Positions 16,086 through 25,770 of a stretch of DNA of 64,000 nt are shown piece after piece. Origin of the DNA: Roseovarius sp. (lineage in GTDB: Bacteria; Pseudomonadota; Alphaproteobacteria; Rhodobacterales; Rhodobacteraceae); the NCBI RefSeq assembly GCF_030373445.1, contig NZ_JAUCYU010000002.1:310001-374000 (forward strand), given 5' to 3'. The notes beneath the pieces are model-generated. The model made no database searches. It had not been told where the DNA came from and saw nothing but the letters and a program-made list of their open reading frames with translations. The number at the start of each line of letters is the position of its first letter. Within the stretch, counting starts at the first letter, position 1. Both the position numbers and the translations under genes were made by a program.

Positions 16086-17165
16086 CTACGGGTCATCTTC
16101 GGGCACGAGGAGGGTGATCTCGCCCGAGGCTTCGAGGGTGCGGATGGTGTTGATGACGGCGGTCATCGCGGCCTCGCCATCCCTGGCCGAGACGGTGCCC
16201 TGTTCCTCGATCTCGTCGCGCAGCGCGTCGCCCATGCGTTTCGACAGGCTGTCGAGAAGGAAATTGGCGGCCTGCACGAGATCCTCGTCATCGGAGGCCA
16301 GCGCGGCGGCCAGCGCCGGGGCAAGATCCTGGCGGGGCATGTCGCGGGTGATGGCGGGCACGTCACGAGGGTTGATCCGGTCGGGGATGTTGGCGAAGGT
16401 GAAGATCGCCTTGCGCACGAGGCGGGCGAAGTCGGTGTCGGTTTCCTCGAGCCCGGTGAGCACGTCGTCGCGGGTGGCGGCCTGCGAGTAGTTGAGGATG
16501 GCGCCGACCCGTTCCACCGGGCCGTTCTCAAAAGCGGTGGGCGGCACCTCGTGCAGCTGGGCGGCGAGAGACAGGCCGATCCGGTCGACGGCGTCGGGGG
16601 TTGCGGCCTCGGTCTGCGAGACGGCGTAGGTAATGCGTCGAGCCACGGGACCGGGCAGGCGGCCCAGAAGCTCGGCCGCGCGGGTGACGTCGAGCTTGGA
16701 GAGCAGTATCGCCGCAACTTCGGTGCTTTCGGCCTGCAGGATTTTCAGAAGATGTTCGGCCCCGGCGTTGCAAACCTGCTGCCAGGGGTCGCCGAACTGG
16801 CGCACGCCGGCCTCCTTCCGGAGGCGGGCGGCGGTCTGGGCGCTGATCCGGCCGTCGAGGGCGGAGAGGGCGCCGGCGACGCCACGGGGGAAGGTGAGGC
16901 CCATCGCCTCCAGCTCCTCGGAGAACTCGGAGACGACGTCGGTGAGCGTGGTGCGGTCGACATAGCGCATCGAGCCCATCTGGGTGGTGAGCTCGGCCTG
17001 CAACCCCTCGGGCAGGTCGGTGAGCGGCACGTCTGCCCCTTCATTGAGCAGGAACCGCACGATGATGGCAGCTTTCTGCCGACGGGTCAGCCGCGCGGCG
17101 GCAGAGCCGGCGCCCGAACCGGGGCCAGAGGGCAGGGCGAGGCGCGCAAGGTCGGTGGAGGACAT
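16086..17165 (-). CDS. fliG: FliG-like flagellar motor switch protein
   Basis: A 359-aa cytoplasmic protein with the three-domain FliG layout. The middle domain shows EHLLKILQAESTEVAAILLS and LLGRLPGPVARRI, the ARM-like pattern in FliG (E-x-P-x-x-I-A-x-I-L-S), and the C-terminal domain shows KAIFTFANI followed by PRQDLAPALAAA and the closing RTLEASGEI. FliG couples stator force to rotor rotation; the charged torque helix around residues 260-275 is only partly conserved. It stands alone between repeats and small-protein genes, not in a flagellar cluster. It may be the sole motor FliG or a paralogue. Confidence 0.8.
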   Translation of the reverse strand: MSSTDLARLALPSGPGSGAGSAAARLTRRQKAAIIVRFLLNEGADVPLTDLPEGLQAELTTQMGSMRYVDRTTLTDVVSEFSEELEAMGLTFPRGVAGALSALDGRISAQTAARLRKEAGVRQFGDPWQQVCNAGAEHLLKILQAESTEVAAILLSKLDVTRAAELLGRLPGPVARRITYAVSQTEAATPDAVDRIGLSLAAQLHEVPPTAFENGPVERVGAILNYSQAATRDDVLTGLEETDTDFARLVRKAIFTFANIPDRINPRDVPAITRDMPRQDLAPALAAALASDDEDLVQAANFLLDSLSKRMGDALRDEIEEQGTVSARDGEAAMTAVINTIRTLEASGEITLLVPEDDP

Positions 17166-17275
17166 ACCGATTCCCGGACTGGTGACGGCGCGACACTAGG
17201 CCGGGAAGGTGAAGAAAGGTCTAAGGCAAAACAGGCGGCCAGAGGCCGCCCGTTTCATTCGGATATCGGCACGGC

Positions 17276-17434
17276 CTAGCTGGTCGTCGGCACGCAGGAC
17301 TTGGAGTCGGAGTCATAGGTGGTGCCTTCGGCACAGGTCATGGCCTGCTGTTCGTGGTAGGTGCAGCCGGCATAGGCCGAGACGGCCGATGCGAGGGTGA
17401 GGGCGGCGGCTGTCAGAATGGTCTTCACTTGCAT
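17276..17434 (-). CDS. Small secreted two-disulfide protein
   Basis: A 52-aa protein: a signal peptide MQVKTILTAAALTLASAVSA, then about 30 residues with three cysteines in the pattern C-x9-C-x13-C (GCTYHEQQAMTCAEG and SKSCVP). The segment CAEGTTYDSDSKSCV resembles CTNGQVWDKRTGRCV in the TPR protein encoded just upstream on the same strand, a pattern also seen in chitin-binding-like domains. Function unknown. The start follows an excellent ribosome site (AGGAGAGG on the minus strand), which argues that this is a real gene despite its size. Confidence 0.75.
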   Translation of the reverse strand: MQVKTILTAAALTLASAVSAYAGCTYHEQQAMTCAEGTTYDSDSKSCVPTTS

Positions 17435-17509
17435 GGTGTACCTCTCCTGTTCGAATGGGTGGATCATAACATAGAACGCCCTGCCGTGGGGTCACATTTT
17501 GCGATGGGC

Positions 17510-18043
17510 CTAGTAGCTGTACGTCACACCGGTCATGATCGCCTGCCGAAGCGAGGTTTCGGACCATGTGCCGCTGCCCCCGTGTGCCGCTATTTCGAGC
17601 AGTTGATGCCTGGCGCCGACGAGGTCGCCGGTTTCGACGAGGGCCTGCCCCATGTAGGAGCGGGCGGCGATGTTGCCGGGGTTCTTTGCCAAAACGGCCC
17701 TGTAGAAGGCCATGCCTTCGTTCATGTCGCCCAGCTTGCGGGTGGTGAAGCCCCAGTAGGTAAGCACGCGGTCCTCGGACTGGTCGGACATGGCCGAGAG
17801 GGCGGCCTGGGCATTCCGGTGCTGGCCGGCATAGGCAAACTCCCGGACCGCGCCGAAGAGCGTGTCGTCATCCAGGGCGCCGCTTTGCGGATTCACGCAG
17901 CGCCCGGTGCGCTTGTCCCAGACCTGGCCGTTGGTGCAGGTCTGGGTGGTGGGGGACGGCTTCGGCGGGTCGTCGTCAAACCGGTCCTTGGCGATGGCAA
18001 GGCCGGGAACCGTGAGTGCGGCAATGAGAACGGCGCGAAGCAT
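17510..18043 (-). CDS. Exported TPR-like protein
   Basis: A 177-aa protein with a signal peptide (MLRAVLIAALTVPGLAIA), a short Cys-containing segment CTNGQVWDKRTGRCV near residue 35, and then tetratricopeptide-like helices (about residues 60-160): AFYRAVLAKNPGNIAARSYMG and ALVETGDLVGARHQLLE fit the TPR consensus. It is probably a periplasmic protein for protein-protein contacts, role unknown. The start is the Met of the signal peptide; 26 upstream codons are open but lack any export signal. It lies between purB and the 52-aa Cys protein, all leftward. Confidence 0.75.
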   Translation of the reverse strand: MLRAVLIAALTVPGLAIAKDRFDDDPPKPSPTTQTCTNGQVWDKRTGRCVNPQSGALDDDTLFGAVREFAYAGQHRNAQAALSAMSDQSEDRVLTYWGFTTRKLGDMNEGMAFYRAVLAKNPGNIAARSYMGQALVETGDLVGARHQLLEIAAHGGSGTWSETSLRQAIMTGVTYSY

Positions 18044-18133
18044 GGTGACCCCCTGTGATCGGTTTTGCCCCCAGATACGCAGCCGCCTGTGAAACAGTTG
18101 CAAAATACCCGGGCCGATCACGGGGTTGTGACG

Positions 18134-19441
18134 TCAGCTTTCGCCGAAGACGCGGCGGAAGATCGTGTCGACATGCTTGGTGTGGTAGTCCATGTCGAAT
18201 TTTTCCTCGATCTGCTCGGGGCTCAGGGCGGCGCAGACTTCGGCGTCGGCGAGGAGCTCTTCCTTGAAGTCGGTGCGGTGTTCCCAAACCTTGAGCGCGT
18301 TGCGCTGGACCATGGCGTAGGCGTCTTCGCGGCTGACGCCCGCTTGCGTCAGGGCCAGCAGGACGCGTTGGGACATGACGAGCCCGGGGAACTTGTTCAT
18401 GTTCTCGAGCATGTTTTCCGGGAAGATGATCATCTTGTCGACCACGCCCGTGAGGCGAGCCAGCGCAAAGTCGAGGGTGACGGTGGCGTCGGGCCCGATC
18501 ATGCGCTCGACCGAGGAATGCGAGATGTCGCGCTCGTGCCAGAGGGCCACGTTTTCCATCGCCGGGATGACCGACATGCGCACGAGGCGGGCGAGGCCGG
18601 TGAGGTTTTCCGTCAGGACCGGGTTCTTCTTGTGCGGCATGGCCGAGGAGCCCTTCTGGCCCATCGAGAAGAACTCGGCGCCTTCCAGAACCTCGGTGCG
18701 CTGCATGTGGCGGATCTCGATCGCGACGTTCTCGACCGAGGAGGCGATGACGCCGAGGGTGGCGAAGAAGGCGGCGTGGCGGTCGCGGGGGATGACCTGC
18801 GTGCTTATCGGCTCGGGCTTGAGGCCGAGCTTGGCGCAGACGTGCTCCTCGACCGCAGGGTCGATATTGGCGAAGGTGCCGACGGCGCCGGAGATGGCGC
18901 CGGTGGCGACCTCCTCGCGGGCGGTGCGCAGGCGGGTGAGGTTGCGCTCCATCTCGGCGTAGAAGCGGGCGAAGGTGAGGCCCATGGTGGTGGGCTCGGC
19001 ATGGATGCCGTGGGAGCGGCCGACGCGGAGGGTCATCTTGTGCTCGAAGGCGCGGCGCTTGAGGGCGGCCAGCAGGCCTTCGAGGTCGGCGATGAGGATG
19101 TCGGCGGCGCGGGTGAGCTGGATGTTGAAGCAGGTATCCAGAACGTCCGAGGAGGTCATGCCCTGGTGGACGAAGCGGGCCTCGTCGGAGCCCACATGTT
19201 CGGCGAGGTGGGTGAGGAAGGCGATGACGTCGTGCTTGGTGACGGCCTCGATCTCGTCGATGCGGGCGACGTCGAACTCGACATCGTTGGCTTTCCAGAC
19301 GGCCTCGGCATTTTCCCGCGGGATGACGCCCAGATCGGCCATCGCGTCACAGGCATGGGACTCGATCTCGTACCAGATGCGGAACTTGGTGGCGGGGTCC
19401 CAGATCTGGACCATGTCGGGGCGGGAATAGCGGGGAATCAT
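18134..19441 (-). CDS. purB: Adenylosuccinate lyase
   Basis: PurB acts twice in purine synthesis, releasing fumarate from SAICAR and from adenylosuccinate. The 435-aa protein is of normal length and carries the fumarase/ASL superfamily signature GSSAMPHKKNP near residue 262, the catalytic SHGIHAEPTTMG near residue 145 and the substrate-binding TSSDVLDT near residue 92. The start MIPRYSRPDMVQIW is the usual PurB N-terminus. It is the first of a leftward run with the TPR and small Cys-protein genes. Confidence 0.97.
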   Translation of the reverse strand: MIPRYSRPDMVQIWDPATKFRIWYEIESHACDAMADLGVIPRENAEAVWKANDVEFDVARIDEIEAVTKHDVIAFLTHLAEHVGSDEARFVHQGMTSSDVLDTCFNIQLTRAADILIADLEGLLAALKRRAFEHKMTLRVGRSHGIHAEPTTMGLTFARFYAEMERNLTRLRTAREEVATGAISGAVGTFANIDPAVEEHVCAKLGLKPEPISTQVIPRDRHAAFFATLGVIASSVENVAIEIRHMQRTEVLEGAEFFSMGQKGSSAMPHKKNPVLTENLTGLARLVRMSVIPAMENVALWHERDISHSSVERMIGPDATVTLDFALARLTGVVDKMIIFPENMLENMNKFPGLVMSQRVLLALTQAGVSREDAYAMVQRNALKVWEHRTDFKEELLADAEVCAALSPEQIEEKFDMDYHTKHVDTIFRRVFGES

Positions 19442-19523
19442 GCTGGGCGGTTTTCCGGTTTGAATGGGCTGTCGCGGGGGGTTTAGACTTATGCGCGCTG
19501 AGCAGCAAGGCGGGAGCGGGCGA

Positions 19524-19937
19524 GTGCGACTTGGGCTGATGGATTTCGAGGGCGTGTGGCAGGTGGTGCGGCGGATCGAGAATGCCGCGGGGCCCGATGC
19601 GCGGTTCGAGGGGGTGGCGCGGTTCGCGCGGGACGGCGAGGGGCTGACCTATGCCGAGGCGGGGGAGTTGCGGCTGGAGGGGCAGGCGCCGATCCGGGGG
19701 GAGCGGCGGTACCTGTGGCGGGAGGAGGGGGACGGGAGGATCGCGGTGTTCTTCGATGACGGGCGCGATTTTCACCGGTTCGATCCGGGGGCGGAGGCGC
19801 CGGGGGACCGGCATCACTGCGCGCCGGATGTGTATGACGTGGCCTATGATTTCAGCGGCTGGCCGGAATGGGAGAGCCGCTGGCGGGTGGCGGGGCCGCG
19901 GAAGGATTACGCGATGGTGTCGCGGTATCGGCGGTGA
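19524..19937 (+). CDS. DUF6314 family protein
   Basis: A 137-aa soluble protein with the pattern of the DUF6314 family found mostly in Rhodobacteraceae and Actinobacteria: DFEGVWQVVRRIE at the N-terminus, then antiparallel strands with FARDGEGLTYAEAGEL, RRYLWRE, FFDDGRDFHRFD and the C-terminal HHCAPDVYDVAYDF, ending in WRVAGPRKDY. The fold is probably a lipocalin-like barrel; function unknown. The GTG at 19524 is chosen because CGGGAG lies 7 bases upstream; an ATG at 19539 lacks a ribosome site and one at 19491 is possible. Confidence 0.7.
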   Translation: MRLGLMDFEGVWQVVRRIENAAGPDARFEGVARFARDGEGLTYAEAGELRLEGQAPIRGERRYLWREEGDGRIAVFFDDGRDFHRFDPGAEAPGDRHHCAPDVYDVAYDFSGWPEWESRWRVAGPRKDYAMVSRYRR

Positions 19938-20136
19938 GGGGTGTGAAAATCTTCCGGGCCGGGGGATCGCGCCATGATCTGGACACAGTGTTCCGGCAGG
20001 GTGGAGGTCAGCCCGATGGAATGTTGCGTCCGACGGCCAGGCAGAGAAGTTTCAACTCGGAGCGGTACAGCGATGCTGTGCCGCTTCCTTTCGTTTTGCG
20101 GATGCGGGCCGCCGCGGGGCTGGGTAGGGTTTCGGC

Positions 20137-20883
20137 ATGACCGAGATTCTGCAGACCCGCACGCCCCATGACGTGACCGCGCCCAAGCCCCTGCCGGGGG
20201 TGGCGCCGCTGGAGGTGGCCGAGTGGCTGCTGGTGGACGAGGCGTTCGCGGCGCAGATGGCGGAGCGGGAGAGGTTGCTGGCAGAGCGGCGGGACGAGGT
20301 GCTGGCGGTCACGGAGGCGGGGCAGGGTGCGGCGGCGGAGTTGTTGGAGCACGTGCTGGGCTGGCTGGCCGAGTATGGGACGGCCTACGAGGCGTCGGGG
20401 ACGCAGGTGCTCCGGCCCGACGGGGTGACGGTGACGGTCGACCGGGGCGACCCGATGGGCACGCTGGGGCGGCTGGTGCAGGAGGACCTGTGCCTGCTGG
20501 AGAAGCAGGGCGACGAGCACGTGCTGACGGCGGCGGTGCTGTGTTTCCCGGCGAGCTGGCGGCTGGCGGAGAAGATCGGGCGGCCGCTGACGGATATCCA
20601 CGTGCCGGTGCCGGCCTATGACGACGGCATCGCGCGGCGGGTGCAGCGGCTTTTCGACGGGGTCAGGGTGGGGCGGCCGCTGTGGCGGTTCAACGTGCTG
20701 AGCTATGCCGATGCGGAGCTTTTCCAGCCGGTGCGGCGCGCGGCGCCCGGGACGCCGGACGACGCGGCGGCCTATCCGTTTCTGCGGTCAGAGCGGCAAT
20801 GCGTGCTGCGCCTGCCGGAAACGCGGGCCTGCGTCTTCTCGATCCATTCCTACGTGCTGCGGAAGGCCGGTCAGACGGCCTGA
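20137..20883 (+). CDS. DUF3445 heme-dependent N-demethylase-like protein
   Basis: A 248-aa protein of the DUF3445 family, related to the heme-dependent oxidative N-demethylase alpha subunit. Recognisable pieces are VQEDLCLLEK near residue 117, FPASWRLAEKIGRPLTDIHVP near residue 136 and the C-terminal LRSERQCVLRLPETRACVFSIHSYV. In the characterised enzyme this type of subunit binds heme and demethylates secondary amines, but the other subunits are not encoded here, so the activity is unproven. Its last 13 bases overlap the 3' end of the convergent gene on the minus strand. Confidence 0.8.
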   Translation: MTEILQTRTPHDVTAPKPLPGVAPLEVAEWLLVDEAFAAQMAERERLLAERRDEVLAVTEAGQGAAAELLEHVLGWLAEYGTAYEASGTQVLRPDGVTVTVDRGDPMGTLGRLVQEDLCLLEKQGDEHVLTAAVLCFPASWRLAEKIGRPLTDIHVPVPAYDDGIARRVQRLFDGVRVGRPLWRFNVLSYADAELFQPVRRAAPGTPDDAAAYPFLRSERQCVLRLPETRACVFSIHSYVLRKAGQTA

Positions 20884-21656
20884 GCCGCCATCGGGAAGAC
20901 GTCGCGCAGCATGGTGTAGGCGAACATCGCCGCCCCGAGCGCCGGCACGTAGAGGCAGAGCGACAGCGCGAGCGTGTGGATCGTCAGCCGCAGGGGCTTG
21001 GTGGGCTCGGCGCGGGTCAGGAGCATCTGGCCCAGGTCGTTGGTGAAGGACCGGGCGCGGGTTTCGGCGCGGTTGTCGCTGGCGCGGCGCGAGGTGCTCT
21101 CGGCGCGGAAGCCGGCGGTGCCGCCCATCCAGGGCGGGGGCATCGTGCTGTCGGTCTCGGCGTCGAAATCCGGTTCCGCCGCGTGCCGGAACCGGTCATC
21201 GCGAGGGGACTGGCTGTCGCCGGCCATGTCCTGCGTGTTCATCCGCAGCAGGTCGAATGTCTTGTCGACGAGATCGGCGCTGATCGGCTGGCGCGCGTCG
21301 CCGTGCAGGACGGCGGTCGAGGGCAGGAAATCCTGCGTGCGCTCGACGATGCGGTCGGCGAGGAAGCGGAAGGAATTAGGGTCGACCCGGACCTCTTCGC
21401 CTTTCAATGGGGTGCCGACGGCGATGACGAGGTGCCAGGACTGGCCCTCCTTCCGCGCCGGGAGCCATCCGAGGGCCACGCGCACGTTGTCGCGGTCGAT
21501 GATGGCAATGTCGTCGCAATCCCAGGTCAGCGAGCGGGTGCGCGAATCGACCATCTGGAAGGCGATGTCGAATTCCTCGACGATGTCCGCGAAACCGATA
21601 CCCGGCTTGCGGCTGAACTCCATCGCCACGATCGAACCGAAGGTCTGACTTTCCAT
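20871..21656 (-). CDS. Hypothetical tail-anchored membrane protein A
   Basis: A 261-aa protein with a soluble N-terminal domain (about residues 1-130), a charged, low-complexity linker (about 140-200) and one C-terminal hydrophobic region (LTIHTLALSLCLYVPALGAAMF near residue 225). The N-terminal domain aligns by eye with that of the protein at 22699-23616: a V/G-x-A/L-x-F-x-R start, a D-I pair, V-x-L-x-L strand, a V-A segment and T-x-D-F. The family is unknown to me. The two genes flank the lytic transglycosylase gene on the same strand. The 3' end overlaps the DUF3445 gene by 13 bases. Confidence 0.65.
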   Translation of the reverse strand: MESQTFGSIVAMEFSRKPGIGFADIVEEFDIAFQMVDSRTRSLTWDCDDIAIIDRDNVRVALGWLPARKEGQSWHLVIAVGTPLKGEEVRVDPNSFRFLADRIVERTQDFLPSTAVLHGDARQPISADLVDKTFDLLRMNTQDMAGDSQSPRDDRFRHAAEPDFDAETDSTMPPPWMGGTAGFRAESTSRRASDNRAETRARSFTNDLGQMLLTRAEPTKPLRLTIHTLALSLCLYVPALGAAMFAYTMLRDVFPMAAQAV

Positions 21657-21809
21657 AGCACCAATGCCTTTGTTGCCCTGTTAAGCCAATGTTAAGCACG
21701 CAAATCGGTTTGGAGTTGGGACAGATTGTGGCTGTTTCTTGTTGAAGGAAATTTTTCTTCACAGGCGGATCACGGTGCAAGCCCCTGATCCGCCACGGGT
21801 TTCGCCCTG

Positions 21810-22619
21810 TCAGCCCCCGTCGATCCGGGCGGCCATGATGGCGATGGCCTTCTGGTAGACGCCGGCGGCGTTCCAGGCCTCGATCACGCGGAAATTCGGC
21901 TCGCCCGGCTGGTAGCCAAGGCCGGGGCGCCAGCCTTTCTGGCGCAGGAAGTTCGCGGTCGAGGCCAGCGCGTCGGCCTGGCTGTAGAAATCGACGCGGC
22001 CGTTGCGGTCGGCATCGACGCCGTAGGCGAGCGCGTTGCCGGGCAGGAACTGGGTATGGCCCAGCTCTCCATGCATGGCGCCCTTGGTCTGGCCGGTGAT
22101 GGAGCCCATGTCGACCAGCTTGAGCGCGCCGATGGCGTGGGGGACGAAGAAGGCCGAGCGGCGGCAGTCATAGGCGAGGGTGGTGATGGCCGAGACGACC
22201 TCGGCATCGCCCATGAACCCGCCGAAGCCGGTTTCCATGCCGTGGATGGCGATCAGAACCCCGGCCGGCACCCCGTAGGAGCGTTCGAGCGCGTCGTAGA
22301 AGGCGGCGTTGCGCGCCTTGCGTTGACGGCCCTGCGAGATGATCGTGGACGAGCCGCGCACCTGCATGAACTTCTCGAGCGTGTAGCCGAAGCTTTTCTG
22401 GTTGCGGTCGGCGGCGATGGTGCGGTTGGCGTAGCGGGTGGCGGCCAGCGCCTGAAGCCCGCGCTGGCCGACGCCGGCGCGCTGTGCCTCGCCGGCGAAG
22501 GCGGCTTTCCACGCCTCGAACCCGGCGGAAGTGTTGCCGCATTGCGCCGCGTTCGCGGATTGTCCTGAGAAAAGTGTGAGACTGCCTAGAAGGGCGAGGG
22601 CCGTCGCAAGCCGGGTCAT
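21810..22619 (-). CDS. Lytic murein transglycosylase (MltB-like)
   Basis: A 269-aa periplasmic enzyme cleaving the MurNAc-GlcNAc bond of peptidoglycan with 1,6-anhydro product. A signal peptide (MTRLATALALLGSLTLFSG) is followed by the SLT_2 domain: the catalytic Glu lies in HGMETGFGGFMGD near residue 122, then TTLAYDCRRSAFF and the HTQFLPGNALAYGVD motif near residue 190, and the domain closes WNAAGVYQKAIAIMA. The mature N-terminus AAQCGN carries no lipobox, so it is soluble or weakly associated. It is shorter than E. coli MltB (361 aa) because accessory regions are missing. Confidence 0.9.
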   Translation of the reverse strand: MTRLATALALLGSLTLFSGQSANAAQCGNTSAGFEAWKAAFAGEAQRAGVGQRGLQALAATRYANRTIAADRNQKSFGYTLEKFMQVRGSSTIISQGRQRKARNAAFYDALERSYGVPAGVLIAIHGMETGFGGFMGDAEVVSAITTLAYDCRRSAFFVPHAIGALKLVDMGSITGQTKGAMHGELGHTQFLPGNALAYGVDADRNGRVDFYSQADALASTANFLRQKGWRPGLGYQPGEPNFRVIEAWNAAGVYQKAIAIMAARIDGG

Positions 22620-22698
22620 GGGTATGCCTCCGTATGAAAATATCGAAGGAAGTCTAACCCGGCGCGACGGCCCTAGGAAGCGTGTTGATGCGCGGATA

Positions 22699-23616
22699 TC
22701 AGCCGATGAAACCTTGCAGCGCCGTCATCGCGTGGGCGGTGGTGCCGAAGGTCTGGAAGCCGATGAACGTGCCGGTCAGCGCCGCGGTCTGCGAGGCGAG
22801 GCGCAGGTTCTCGCCCTTGGCGCAGTTGAGCACCAGCAGCATGACCCCCAGCGGCAGCGCGAAGAGCGCCACGGCGAAGGAGAGCATCCAGGCCGAAAGC
22901 CGCAGGGGCGCGGCGCGGACGATATCCTCCTTGTCGCGGGCCACCTTTTCGGCCGCGGCCTCGGAGGCGAGAACATCGGGGTCGACCCAGTTCTCGGTGA
23001 AGACCTTGCGCAGCCGGTCGGGCGAGGCGGCGTGGTCGAAGATCGCCGGGTCCTGGCTGGTGATGCGGCGCTGGAGGAGGTCGTTGGTTTCCTCGATGTC
23101 CGGCAGGGACCTGGCGCAGGTCACGCGGCGGGGGGTGATTCTTGCCGACGGCTTCGTGACGGCCGGGGCGAGGCCCGTGGCGCGGGCGAAATCGGCGGCG
23201 GTGAGGACGACATCGGTGTCGATCCACTTGACGAAATCCGGCGTCAGTTCCGTGAACAGCTTCTGCAGCACCCGGGCGATGGCGGAATCGCGCGAGAAGG
23301 TCGATGTGCGCCGCTCGTCCTTGCTGGCCATGGCGACGGCCAGGTAGGTCGGCACCGGCGCGGGCAGGGCGGCGTGCGTGACGTCGTCCTGGAGGGTGAG
23401 GTACAGCTCGAGCTGCTCGGTGGTGACCAGCGCCCGGTTGCCGGACAGGATATGCGAGCCGAGGACCCGGTGCCCCAGCGCCTCGAAGCTGCCAACGGCG
23501 TGGTTGGCGATATCGGTGATGTCGAGCGAGCGGTAGCGGGTGAACGCCAGCCCTGCGGTTGCCCATGTGTTGCCTGTCGTCATGATCAGCCCGTTCATGC
23601 ATTCTTTGGTTTTCAT
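22699..23616 (-). CDS. Hypothetical membrane-anchored protein B
   Basis: A 305-aa protein with a long soluble N-terminal part and two hydrophobic segments at the C-terminus (about residues 238-265 and 275-300). No named domain is recognised. The first 120 residues match the pattern of the protein at 20871-21656 (LAFTRYRSLDITDIAN; LYLTLQD; LAVAMA; LTPDFVKW), so the two look like distant paralogues. Met 1 at 23616 is used, but in-frame Met codons at 23598 and 23583 are equally plausible because no clear ribosome site distinguishes them. Confidence 0.6.
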   Translation of the reverse strand: MKTKECMNGLIMTTGNTWATAGLAFTRYRSLDITDIANHAVGSFEALGHRVLGSHILSGNRALVTTEQLELYLTLQDDVTHAALPAPVPTYLAVAMASKDERRTSTFSRDSAIARVLQKLFTELTPDFVKWIDTDVVLTAADFARATGLAPAVTKPSARITPRRVTCARSLPDIEETNDLLQRRITSQDPAIFDHAASPDRLRKVFTENWVDPDVLASEAAAEKVARDKEDIVRAAPLRLSAWMLSFAVALFALPLGVMLLVLNCAKGENLRLASQTAALTGTFIGFQTFGTTAHAMTALQGFIG

Positions 23617-23764
23617 TGGCGATCACACTGGCCCCGAAAGGCGGAGGCAGTTTGTTGCAAATGTGGAACTAATGGGGCATTTCGCCCGGCCATTGATGAG
23701 CCGCCCTCGCGCGCGGGCGCAAGGGCGGGCGCAAGAACGGCCAGCAAATCATTGACGGAAAAAA

Positions 23765-23790
23765 GAAAAGGCGCCCCGCGGGGCGCCTTT
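23765..23790 (-). terminator. Rho-independent terminator of glnB-glnA
   Basis: GGCGCCCCG-CGGGGCGCC (23770-23787) is a perfect palindrome; on the minus strand it is followed by TTTTCTTTT. Confidence 0.88.
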
Positions 23791-23812
23791 CCGAATTGCG
23801 GTGAAAGCCGGC

Positions 23813-25219
23813 TCAGCAGCTGTAGTACATCTGGAATTCGACCGGGTGCGGCGTGTGCTCGTACATCTCGATCTCTTCCATCTTCAGCGCGATATAGCCG
23901 TCGATCTGGTCCTTGGTGAAGACGTCGCCGGCCAGAAGGAAGGCGTGATCCGCGGCCAGCGCGTCGATCGCTTCGCGCAGGCTTCCGCAGACGGTGGGGA
24001 TGCCTTCGAGCTCTTCGGCGGGCAGGTCGTAGAGGTTCTTGTCCATCGCCTCGCCCGGATCGATCTTGTTCTTGATCCCGTCGAGACCGGCCATCAGCAG
24101 GGCCGAGAAGGCCAGGTAGGGGTTGGCCGACGGGTCGGGGAAGCGGGCCTCGACGCGCTTGGCTTTCGGGCTTTCCGTCCACGGGATCCGGACGCAGCCC
24201 GAGCGGTTGCGGGCCGAGTAGGCGCGCAGAACGGGGGCTTCGAAGCCCGGGATCAGCCGCTTGTAGCTGTTGGTCGACGGGTTGGTGAAGGCGTTCAGCG
24301 TCTTGGCGTGCTTGAGAATGCCGCCGATGAAGTAGAGCGCTTCCTGGCTCAGGTCGGCATACTTGTCGCCGGCGAAGAGCGGCTTGCCGTCTTTCCAGAT
24401 CGACATGTTGACGTGCATCCCGGTGCCGTTGTCGCCCGCGATGGGCTTGGGCATGAAAGTTGCCGTCTTGCCGTAGGCCTGGGCGACGTTATGGATGACG
24501 TACTTGTATTTCTGCAGCTCGTCGCCCTGCTTGGTGAGCGTGCCGAAGATCAGGCCGAGCTCGTGTTGGCAGGAGGCCACCTCGTGGTGGTGCTTGTCGA
24601 CCTTCATGCCGAGGCGTTTCATGGTCGAGAGCATTTCCGAGCGGATGTCTTGGGCATCGTCGGTGGGGTTCACCGGGAAGTAGCCGCCCTTGACGCCGGG
24701 ACGGTGGCCCATGTTGCCCATCTCGTACTCGGTGTCGGTGTTCCACGAGGCGTCGAGCGCGTCGACCTCGTAGCCGACCTTGTTGATCGAGTTCGAGAAG
24801 CGGACGTCGTCGAACAGGAAGAACTCGGCTTCCGGGCCGAAGAAGGCACTGTCGCCGATGCCCGACGATTTCAGGTAGGCCTCGGCCTTCTCGGCGGTGC
24901 CGCGCGGGTCACGCTCGTAGGGTTCGCCGGTGTCGGGTTCGACGACCGAGCAATGCACGCAGACGGTCTTCTCGGCATAGAACGGGTCGATATAGGCCGA
25001 GTCGGTGTCGGGCATGAGTTTCATGTCGGACGCTTCGATCGATTTCCAGCCGGCGATGGACGAGCCGTCGAACATGAAGCCTTCCTCGAGGAAGTCCTCG
25101 TCGACCTGGTCGCTCAGCACGGTGACGTGCTGAAGCTTGCCGCGCGGGTCGGTGAAGCGGATGTCGACATACTCGACGTCCTCGTCCTTGATCAGTTTGA
25201 GCAGATCGCTTGCGCTCAT
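23813..25219 (-). CDS. glnA: Type I glutamine synthetase
   Basis: A 468-aa ATP-dependent glutamate-ammonia ligase of the GSI-beta type, forming dodecamers. Signatures: FDGSSIAGW near residue 50, the ATP-binding [14 protein letters not shown] near residue 260, and the adenylylation site NLYDLP near residue 397, whose Tyr is the target of GlnE. The N-terminus [24 protein letters not shown] is canonical. It follows glnB by 43 bases and ends at a strong terminator, so glnB-glnA is a two-gene nitrogen-control operon. Confidence 0.98.
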   Translation of the reverse strand: MSASDLLKLIKDEDVEYVDIRFTDPRGKLQHVTVLSDQVDEDFLEEGFMFDGSSIAGWKSIEASDMKLMPDTDSAYIDPFYAEKTVCVHCSVVEPDTGEPYERDPRGTAEKAEAYLKSSGIGDSAFFGPEAEFFLFDDVRFSNSINKVGYEVDALDASWNTDTEYEMGNMGHRPGVKGGYFPVNPTDDAQDIRSEMLSTMKRLGMKVDKHHHEVASCQHELGLIFGTLTKQGDELQKYKYVIHNVAQAYGKTATFMPKPIAGDNGTGMHVNMSIWKDGKPLFAGDKYADLSQEALYFIGGILKHAKTLNAFTNPSTNSYKRLIPGFEAPVLRAYSARNRSGCVRIPWTESPKAKRVEARFPDPSANPYLAFSALLMAGLDGIKNKIDPGEAMDKNLYDLPAEELEGIPTVCGSLREAIDALAADHAFLLAGDVFTKDQIDGYIALKMEEIEMYEHTPHPVEFQMYYSC

Positions 25220-25262
25220 GGTTACAGATCCCCTTCGTTGGTTGATGTTGCTTGGGTGTTGC

Positions 25263-25727
<465 letters not shown>

Positions 25728-25770
25728 AACGACGCGAAACCGGGCGAAATTGAATCGAGGGAGAGCGGAA

